Positions 1 through 5,197 of a stretch of DNA of 6,763 nt are shown piece by piece. Location: the NCBI GenBank assembly GCA_937930465.1, contig CALGKV010000089.1, forward strand, positions 1 through 6,763, given 5' to 3'. The notes under the pieces are model-generated. The model did not search any database and was not told where the DNA came from. It worked only from the letters and a program-made list of their open reading frames with translations. How positions within the stretch are numbered: the stretch's first letter is position 1; the number at the start of each line of letters is the position of its first letter. A program made the translations under genes and the position numbers. The DNA is from Methanosuratincolales archaeon. Lineage in GTDB: Archaea > Thermoproteota > Methanomethylicia > Methanomethylicales > Methanomethylicaceae.

Positions 1-929
1 GAGACGTTGATGTCGATGGGGAATTCGTCAAGAGTTCTGGTCTTAGGGCAAAGAGGATTCTTGGAGGATGCATCTGTTGCAGCCTTGGCGCAGACCTGGT
101 TTCGACTATAAAGATTGTCGTCGAGGAGTTCAACCCGGATATTATATTTGTTGAGCCCACTGGGGTGGCCCTCCCGTCACAGGTGAAGCGCTTCTTTGTG
201 CAGGCCTCTTACCTTGTGCCCGGTCTTGAGTTCTCACCTACTGTTGCGCTCATTGATGGCGTCAGGTTCCGTTCTCTGCTCGCTGAGTTCAAGGACTTCC
301 TGACCAAGCAGGCCCGTGATGCAGAGATCTTGGCATTGACGAAGATAGACAAGATAGACAAGAAGTTTGACCTCCCGCTGATGATCTCTGCACTGAGGGA
401 GATGAGGCCTGGAACCCGAGTGATTGGCGTCTCGTCGGTGACTGGCGAGGGCATGCCAGAGCTCCTATCCGCCTTACTCGTGGAACGGATTCAAATGGAA
501 TCGCCAGGGAATGGGGCATATCTTGCCCGAGACGATTCGGTATATTCGTCCGGAGTCGGAAATGCGGACTTTTATGGGTCACTCAAATCCGACAAGGATC
601 TTGGCGAAAATGAAATCCGGAATTTCGTTTCAGGAGTGATGGAGGCAATGGGGAAGAAGTGCGTCGAGAAAACAGGAACAATACTCGGCCACATCAAGGC
701 GTTCGGCGAGTCGGAAGGAAAAGGCTTCAAGGCGAGCATGGTTGACCTCTCCACCGGCGTCGAATTTTCCGGAGAGCTGCCAAAGTCTTGGAAAGCGCTC
801 AAGCTCTCAATCTTCATGGCACTAAGTGGTTACAGTTCTGAGGAGATGCGATCCCACTTGAAAGGAGTGATCAGGGAAATGAGCGAAAAATACGGGTTAT
901 TGGTTGAGGATCTACACGACCACCACTAG
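1..929 (+). CDS. CobW/COG0523-family (P47K-like) GTPase, 5'-truncated by the window edge
   Basis: The frame is open from base 3 to the TAG at 927-929, giving 308 visible residues; the true start and the P-loop (Walker A) lie left of the window. A GTG at 165 could pass for a start, but it would cut off family motifs, so the gene is read through it. Visible motifs (residue 1 = codon at 3): GGCICCS at 21-27, the Cys-x-Cys-Cys metal-binding motif of COG0523 proteins; FVEPTG at 49-54, the switch-like element of the family; and TKIDK at 113-117, the guanine-specificity motif. The last ~100 residues do not look like the usual CobW C-terminal domain and end in a possible metal-binding tail, LHDHH. 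COG0523 GTPases are metal chaperones or insertases, for example for zinc or cobalt. Beside methanol methyltransferase genes, a role in supplying zinc or handling the corrinoid is plausible but inferred. The gene ends tail-to-tail against the UROD-like gene, and their stop codons overlap. Confidence 0.82.
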   Translation, partial: DVDVDGEFVKSSGLRAKRILGGCICCSLGADLVSTIKIVVEEFNPDIIFVEPTGVALPSQVKRFFVQASYLVPGLEFSPTVALIDGVRFRSLLAEFKDFLTKQARDAEILALTKIDKIDKKFDLPLMISALREMRPGTRVIGVSSVTGEGMPELLSALLVERIQMESPGNGAYLARDDSVYSSGVGNADFYGSLKSDKDLGENEIRNFVSGVMEAMGKKCVEKTGTILGHIKAFGESEGKGFKASMVDLSTGVEFSGELPKSWKALKLSIFMALSGYSSEEMRSHLKGVIREMSEKYGLLVEDLHDHH

Positions 930-1930
930 CCTTTGTTCAGGAATGGGTCGAGTGTTGAGAGCTTCTCCGCGTTATGGAAAGTCAAGATGAACGGCTCCCC
1001 GCCATCGGTGCTCACTATCAGGTTCTTTGGCGCACCTGATTTCAACTTTCCTGCAAAATCCCTTATCCTGCTTTCCTCCTCTCGGTCGGCAGGGACTTTG
1101 AAGTTCCCCATCACTGCTGCCTGGTTTGCCAGCATCTCCGTGACCCTCAGTAGGTCCGAATCTTTAGAGATGTGGACAGCGTAGCTCCTGGGGGGCAGCT
1201 GTGTCAGGAATTTCAGGTTTTTGACGTCTTCTTCGATTTGGACGATCGGGACGACCCCTTCTTTAATCATCCCTTCGAGCATGGTTTTCGTTGTGGGCCA
1301 CACAATCTTGTCGAAGTAGTAATCCCCCACTATCGCTGGGGTCGCATTTGTGAAAGACACCCATACCCTTGGCACTTTGCACGACTTTGCAAATTCGGAC
1401 AGAAACTTCGGGTACATCTTGGCTATCGTCATCGCAGCACTGTAGACTTTCTGCTGATCCCTTGCCATGTCTTTCATTGTATCGTTGAATCCCCTGTAGT
1501 ATGATATGTAGCCTATTGGCGTTATGCACATCGCGCCGCAGTAGCTTGCAACACCCCAGCTCTCTGTCTCTTCAACGAAGCTGCTCACCAAACCCGGTGT
1601 CTCAGCAAGCCTCTTCTCCAAGTCGACCATTAGGTCATGTTCCCTGTGGATCTTCAGTGCATATTCAACAGGCCCAAGGTCGCTCAAGTCGTCGTAGCCG
1701 TCTACATCCTTTATTATCTTAACAGGCTCCCTTAGCGAGGGTTTCGAAGGCGTGTAAACCCATCCAGATTCAAATATAGCTGGGTGGAGCAGTAATCCAT
1801 CGAATTTTTTCAATAAAGATTCGTTGCTCTTAACCACCCCTTCGAAATTTTCCCTCTTGGAAGTGATCACCGGGGCGATCGGGACCCTTCCAGTGTTCTC
1901 CAGCTTTATTGTCTCCTCTATTATCCCCAT
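926..1930 (-). CDS. UROD-fold (MtaA/MtbA superfamily) protein lacking the zinc ligands
   Basis: A 334-residue protein, the usual length for the uroporphyrinogen decarboxylase superfamily, which includes methylcobalamin:coenzyme M methyltransferases (MtaA, MtbA). Family-like features: an N-terminal GRVPIAPVITS (14-24); a middle SYCGAMCITPIGY (129-141); EGVVPIVQIEED (224-235), where zinc methyltransferases carry a strand ending in His-x-Cys; AAVMGNFKVP (271-280), resembling the family's GNVDP turn; and LIVSTDGGEPF (304-314), where MtaA has its distal Cys. At these sites the protein has Gln231, Glu233 and Asp/Gly309-311, so the zinc site of canonical MtaA appears to be missing. It may be a divergent methyltransferase with another ligand set, a non-catalytic or regulatory paralogue, or an enzyme for another substrate. 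The start is ATG at 1930-1928, with GTGA six bases upstream as a weak ribosome binding site. It is the second gene of a unit, 13 nt after the 198-residue gene. Family assignment is fairly sure; function is not. Confidence 0.75.
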   Translation of the reverse strand: MGIIEETIKLENTGRVPIAPVITSKRENFEGVVKSNESLLKKFDGLLLHPAIFESGWVYTPSKPSLREPVKIIKDVDGYDDLSDLGPVEYALKIHREHDLMVDLEKRLAETPGLVSSFVEETESWGVASYCGAMCITPIGYISYYRGFNDTMKDMARDQQKVYSAAMTIAKMYPKFLSEFAKSCKVPRVWVSFTNATPAIVGDYYFDKIVWPTTKTMLEGMIKEGVVPIVQIEEDVKNLKFLTQLPPRSYAVHISKDSDLLRVTEMLANQAAVMGNFKVPADREEESRIRDFAGKLKSGAPKNLIVSTDGGEPFILTFHNAEKLSTLDPFLNKG

Positions 1931-1943
1931 TCCAATTCACAAA

Positions 1944-2540
1944 TTATAATATATGAATGTTGAAGCCTATAAGCACTACCCCTAGGTTCTTGTTCGAGAC
2001 ATCGATCCCCTTCTCCTTTAGCCAGTTCTTTAGTAGGACATCTGTGTAGGTAGATGGCATGCCGAGGACAAGACCGTGGACCCCATCAGGCGCGTCTACC
2101 CCTATGCTCATGGGGGGTATGAAGACCTTTATCTCGCCTGACATCGCCTTCCTCACGCTGTTGGGAGGGAGCCTGTCCTTGAATATCACAAAGCTGTCCC
2201 CCAGCAGCATGGCGTTCTGATCCTTCCTGTAGGTCTCCAGGAGCGACTTGTCCCTTATCTCAACCCCCACTGTGTCTCCGAGATAAATCAGCTCTACAGG
2301 CTCCGGTGGGTAAGTGTATTTCTCATCAGTGATCGCAGCGATCAAATGGTCCCTTTTGAGGGCTTCCCTCACCCCTGCGTTGTACTTTAGGAAAAACCCG
2401 CCAGTGTTCTGCTCCTCGCACAGCTCCGAAGCGAGGATCTCATTTTTAAGCTCTGTTGGGAGCAGTACTGCATCAACAATACCTTTAACATTGATCAGCC
2501 TCTCCATGAGGCTGCCGACTATATATTCAAAAGACGACAT
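1944..2540 (-). CDS. Unrecognised 198-residue protein, first gene of a two-gene unit
   Basis: I do not recognise this family. The 198-residue protein has no signal peptide, no obvious membrane segment and a single cysteine (Cys41), so it is probably soluble. The N-terminus (residues 4-26) looks like an amphipathic helix followed by a strand, faintly like the start of a Roadblock/LC7 domain, but the rest does not follow that fold clearly. The middle (80-145) looks beta-rich with several Gly-Asp turns. The C-terminal part (about 154-198) alternates strand-helix-strand and ends in a hydrophobic strand, VVLIGFNIHIL. ATG at 2540-2538 is chosen because a TATA-like box lies about 35 bp upstream and no ribosome binding site precedes it, which fits a very short or absent leader. 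A later in-frame ATG (2507-2505) also lacks a clear binding site. The tight 13-nt junction with the UROD-like gene suggests the two products work together. Confidence 0.72.
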   Translation of the reverse strand: MSSFEYIVGSLMERLINVKGIVDAVLLPTELKNEILASELCEEQNTGGFFLKYNAGVREALKRDHLIAAITDEKYTYPPEPVELIYLGDTVGVEIRDKSLLETYRKDQNAMLLGDSFVIFKDRLPPNSVRKAMSGEIKVFIPPMSIGVDAPDGVHGLVLGMPSTYTDVLLKNWLKEKGIDVSNKNLGVVLIGFNIHIL

Positions 2541-2560
2541 ATTTTTTACAGTTTAAAATG

Positions 2561-2571
2561 GTATGACATAC
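2561..2571. repeat. Short palindrome GTATG-A-CATAC next to the shared TATA-like box
   Basis: Two perfect 5-bp arms around a single central base end two bases before the TATA-like box used for ramA. Its place between two divergent starts suggests a regulator site, but arms this short can occur by chance in AT-rich DNA. Confidence 0.4.
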
Positions 2572-2614
2572 ATTTATATTTATTCATAGGAATAATTACT
2601 ATTAAAATTGTTAT

Positions 2615-2620
2615 GGAGGG
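2615..2620 (+). promoter_or_regulatory. Ribosome binding site GGAGGG that decides the ramA start
   Basis: GGAGGG is a strong match to the archaeal Shine-Dalgarno core and lies seven bases before a TTG codon at 2628. It overlaps the upstream in-frame ATG (2613-2615), which has no binding site of its own. This favours translation from the TTG. Confidence 0.6.
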
Positions 2621-2627
2621 CGGATTT

Positions 2628-4259
2628 TTGTACGGGCTGGCGATAGATATCGGAACGAGCGGAATACGGATCCAGGCGCTGGACTTGAACAACTCTGAGG
2701 TAGTGGCGACCGCCATAACCTTGAGGCACCCGCTGCCCGGGGCAAATGTAATCGACCACCTTCATTTTGCGGTTGAGGTGGGCGAGGATGTGGCCCACAA
2801 ACTCATAATTGACACCATTAACTCGCTTCTTAAGCTTCTCGAAATCGATCTCTCCAAAGTAGAGAGGGTGGCAGTGGACGGAAATCCAACCCAGCTCTCG
2901 TTGTTCCAGAACATTGAGGTCCGAGATCTGGCCTATTGGGGTGAGCATGCCATGCATGATTACAACATAAAGCCGCCCGAGAGAAACGCCTGCGTGATCA
3001 AAGCCGGGTCGGTGGGGCTAGATCTGGACCCAGAGGCTGATGTCTATGTGCCTCCCGGCGTGAAGCATGAGATCGGCGCCGATGCGCTCGCCATGCTCGT
3101 CAAATCCGGAGTGTTGGAGAAGCGGGGCATATCGCTTGTGACCGACTTCGGGACTAACGCCGAGATAGCCCTTGTGATGGATGGCGAAGTTTTCACCTGC
3201 TCTGCAGCAGCCGGTCCTGCGATCGAGGGTCAGCGGATCGAGAAGGGCATGCTCGCCTCTCCGGGAGCGATATGCGATGTCAACCATGAGTCTAGCGGCT
3301 GGAGGATGACGATTCTCAACGAGCAGCTGCTGGCTGAAAAAGGCGATCTGGTTCTCCCCCACTCGGGAGAGGTAGTCGGTAGAGGGCCGATGAGCGGCAA
3401 GGCCCTGGGGATTACAGGGACAGGGGTCATCGCGGTGCTTGCACTCGGGATTTCTTCTGGGCTAATTAAGCTTCCCAACATAGCTACCCAGGACAGGAAG
3501 CTTTACCTCCAGGATGGGGTCTACTTCACGAGGCGCGACTTGGTCGAGGCAGGCAAGGCGATAGGGGCTTTCCGAGCAGGGCATATTTCGCTTTGCGAGG
3601 AGGCGGGAATCATGATGCACGACATAGATACTTCGTACATGGCTGGTGCATCTGGGTTCTACGTGGATGCTAACAAATCAATGGAAGTTGGCCAAATACC
3701 TGCATGCTCAAGGAAAGTGTACCAGATTGGGAATACTTCTCTGGGCATGGCGAAGGATATTGTGCTCAAGCCCGAGATGATCGATACGCTCCAATCCATG
3801 GCCGATAGCATAAGGGGGAGGCATATAATGCTCGCCACCTCGAAGGTCTTTGAGAAAGTTTACACCTTGGAGCTTTCATATTGGGATGAGGGGATGCCGA
3901 TTACCATCTACAATGAGTACCTAAGGAGATATGGGTATAATCCGCTACCCAAGAGGACTCCGAACCCCGAAATAAAGCGCATCTACATGAGGGACATCCC
4001 TGAGCTTGGAAAGAAAGGGCTTAGAGTCCTAAGGGACATTGGCGTCACCCTGATCGGAGAATTCGAGGGATGCACTGGGTGCGAAAGCTGCGTCAAGAGC
4101 TGCCCGGAGAGCGCAATAAGGATCGAGCCTGAAGGCGACGGATACAGGATTATTATCAAGTCCGAGCTATGCGACGGGATGGCATGCTTAAGGTGCCAAC
4201 AGACCTGTCCAGTTCAGGTCTTCAAATACTCGAGCCTTCTGAAAGGCAAAAAGGAATGA
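2628..4259 (+). CDS. ramA: RamA-type corrinoid protein reductive activator (ATPase with two [4Fe-4S] clusters)
   Basis: This cytoplasmic enzyme restores oxidised Co(II) corrinoid proteins to the active Co(I) state using ATP and low-potential electrons. From the TTG start it has 543 residues, close to the size I recall for Methanosarcina RamA. The N-terminal and central part is an ASKHA-type ATPase: YGLAIDIGTSGIR (2-14) is the first phosphate motif, VTDFGTNAEIAL (171-182) the second, and GITGTGVIAVLALG (261-274) the adenosine-binding stretch. The C-terminus has two ferredoxin-like clusters: Cys482, 485, 488 and 492 (CxxCxxCxxxCP), and Cys515, 520, 523 and 527 (Cx4CxxCxxxCP). Such C-terminal clusters mark archaeal RamA, whereas bacterial activators usually carry an N-terminal [2Fe-2S] domain. 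The start is set by GGAGGG at 2615-2620 and by the product beginning MYGLAIDIGTSG, like known RamA; an ATG at 2613 would add five residues. It converges on mtaBC, whose MtaC is its likely client. Function is highly likely; client specificity is inferred. Confidence 0.93.
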   Translation: MYGLAIDIGTSGIRIQALDLNNSEVVATAITLRHPLPGANVIDHLHFAVEVGEDVAHKLIIDTINSLLKLLEIDLSKVERVAVDGNPTQLSLFQNIEVRDLAYWGEHAMHDYNIKPPERNACVIKAGSVGLDLDPEADVYVPPGVKHEIGADALAMLVKSGVLEKRGISLVTDFGTNAEIALVMDGEVFTCSAAAGPAIEGQRIEKGMLASPGAICDVNHESSGWRMTILNEQLLAEKGDLVLPHSGEVVGRGPMSGKALGITGTGVIAVLALGISSGLIKLPNIATQDRKLYLQDGVYFTRRDLVEAGKAIGAFRAGHISLCEEAGIMMHDIDTSYMAGASGFYVDANKSMEVGQIPACSRKVYQIGNTSLGMAKDIVLKPEMIDTLQSMADSIRGRHIMLATSKVFEKVYTLELSYWDEGMPITIYNEYLRRYGYNPLPKRTPNPEIKRIYMRDIPELGKKGLRVLRDIGVTLIGEFEGCTGCESCVKSCPESAIRIEPEGDGYRIIIKSELCDGMACLRCQQTCPVQVFKYSSLLKGKKE

Positions 4260-4261
4260 AA

Positions 4262-4275
4262 CCTTTCTTTTTTTC
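4262..4275 (+). terminator. Oligo-T terminator after ramA
   Basis: A pyrimidine-rich run with seven consecutive T (4268-4274) begins a few bases after the ramA stop codon. Oligo-T on the coding strand is the typical archaeal intrinsic terminator and needs no hairpin. Confidence 0.6.
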
Positions 4276-4277
4276 AG

Positions 4278-4309
4278 TTCATCATAAGCTGCTAAATCCA
4301 ACTGATGAA
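4278..4309. repeat. Inverted repeat in the ramA/mtaC convergent gap
   Basis: TTCATCA (4278-4284) and TGATGAA (4303-4309) are perfect 7-bp inverted arms around an 18-nt loop. An alternative pairing, CAGTT (4275-4279) with AACTG (4300-4304), overlaps it. The hairpin lies between the two oligo-T tracts and could form in transcripts from either side, either stabilising 3' ends or aiding termination. Confidence 0.4.
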
Positions 4310-4327
4310 TAAGATTTGAAATATATG

Positions 4328-4346
4328 AAAATAAAAAAAGAGAAAG
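4328..4346 (-). terminator. Oligo-T terminator after mtaC
   Basis: Read on the minus strand, the region just past the mtaC stop is CT-rich and has seven consecutive T (A run at 4333-4339). It mirrors the tract after ramA, so each converging transcript has its own stop signal. Confidence 0.6.
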
Positions 4347-4356
4347 AGTTGTTGTT

Positions 4357-5184
4357 TTACATCCTGTCTGCGTACTCCGCAACAAACTCCCCGACGACCT
4401 TCGGGTATTCCTTGCGAAGGTCCTTCCAGCTCTTGCCGGCAAGTGCCGCTTCCGCGAGCTTCGGTGCGTGGAATGCCTTTACTCCGTAGACTCCCATGTC
4501 GTAAGACTCCACGAAGTCCCTCTTGACCGCACCGCCGCCGCAGCCGAAGACTGGTACTGATATGCCCTGCTCCTGGAGTGCCTTCGCTACCCTCGGGAAG
4601 GCGGTCATTGTGGTGGTCATGAGCGCCGTGCCGGTGAGCATCACTGGCTTGTATTTCTTGACCGCTTCGATTACTTCCTTGTCAGGGACGTCCCTTCCAA
4701 GATCCACTGCCTCGAATCCGTTCGCCTTGAGGAACATCACGACGAGGTTCTTGCCTATGTCGTGCGGGTCACCCTCGGCGACGAACGAGACAACAGTGCC
4801 CTTCTTCTCCCTGGCCCTTCCGAGCTTCTGCTCAGCCACTGCCATTGCGGCAGTCATCGCATCAGCAGAAAGCATTATGTCGGGAAGGAAGTACGCTCCC
4901 TTCGCGTACAGCGCGCTCACAGCGTCCATTCCCTTGGCTAGCCCCTTCTCGATTACGTCGAGCGGCGAAACCATATCTAGAGCTGATTTCGTGGCTTGCA
5001 CTGCTTTCTCCGTATCCCCGAATATCACTGCCATTGCGAGCGACTTGAAAGGCTCGTCCTTTGGCAGTACTTTCTTGACGTCCGGGTCGTCCTCTGGCTT
5101 TATTGCTGGCCCTTCGATGATGACGTTGTACCTCTTAAACATCATGTCGAAGTCCGCTTTCTTAGCCCATTCTGAAAATGCCAT
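4357..5184 (-). CDS. mtaC: Methanol-specific corrinoid protein MtaC
   Basis: MtaC carries the cobamide that takes the methyl group from methanol (through MtaB) and passes it toward coenzyme M. The 275 residues show a helical cap domain (about 45-125, with a KGAYFLPDIMLSADAM stretch at 95-110), then a Rossmann-like B12-binding domain. The cobalt-ligand motif is EGDPHDIGKN, with His141 matching His136 of Methanosarcina barkeri MtaC. Further B12-domain motifs are VDLGRDVP (159-166), the MLTGTALMTTTM loop (178-189) and VFGCGGGAV (207-215). A Pro precedes the axial His, where I recall Val in Methanosarcina. It is slightly longer than the ~258-residue Methanosarcina protein. The start is the ATG at 5184-5182, seven bases after GAGGTG; a GTG at 5199 overlapping the mtaB stop is the less likely alternative. 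It lies 11 nt after mtaB and is co-transcribed with it. Confidence 0.95.
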   Translation of the reverse strand: MAFSEWAKKADFDMMFKRYNVIIEGPAIKPEDDPDVKKVLPKDEPFKSLAMAVIFGDTEKAVQATKSALDMVSPLDVIEKGLAKGMDAVSALYAKGAYFLPDIMLSADAMTAAMAVAEQKLGRAREKKGTVVSFVAEGDPHDIGKNLVVMFLKANGFEAVDLGRDVPDKEVIEAVKKYKPVMLTGTALMTTTMTAFPRVAKALQEQGISVPVFGCGGGAVKRDFVESYDMGVYGVKAFHAPKLAEAALAGKSWKDLRKEYPKVVGEFVAEYADRM

Positions 5185-5191
5185 TTCGCAA

Positions 5192-5197
5192 CACCTC
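5192..5197 (-). promoter_or_regulatory. Ribosome binding site GAGGTG for mtaC, overlapping the mtaB stop
   Basis: The minus strand reads GAGGTG seven bases before the mtaC ATG. Its first two bases belong to the mtaB TGA stop (5198-5196), a layout typical of translational coupling. It selects the ATG at 5184 over the upstream GTG at 5199. Confidence 0.7.

Larger units (their letters stand above)
2542..2627. promoter_or_regulatory. Divergent promoter region between ramA and the 198-residue gene
   Basis: This short gap must hold the promoters of both flanking transcripts. The AT stretch at 2573-2584 (TTTATATTTATT) can be read as a TATA box on either strand. Rightward it puts a start site near 2600-2605, leaving a ~25-nt ramA leader with a ribosome binding site. 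Leftward it puts a start near 2550, leaving the 198-residue gene with a leader of about 10 nt or less. An 11-bp inverted repeat, GTATG-A-CATAC (2561-2571), directly abuts the AT box and could be an operator or activator site. TATA assignments are by eye. Confidence 0.5.

Noticed and set aside
165..929. CobW-like gene starting at GTG 165
   Set aside because: The upstream frame is open to the window edge and encodes the CxCC and EPTG family motifs, so the gene starts outside the window.
927..1184. TAG at 927 read as pyrrolysine, extending the CobW-like protein to about base 1184 in the same frame
   Set aside because: The extension lies wholly antisense to the UROD-like gene and resembles no known domain. 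The gene already ends in a plausible His-rich tail, so TAG is most simply a stop.
926..1930. Calling the UROD-like gene mtaA or mtbA
   Set aside because: The His-x-Cys and distal Cys zinc ligands that define working methylcobalamin:CoM methyltransferases are not present at the expected places.
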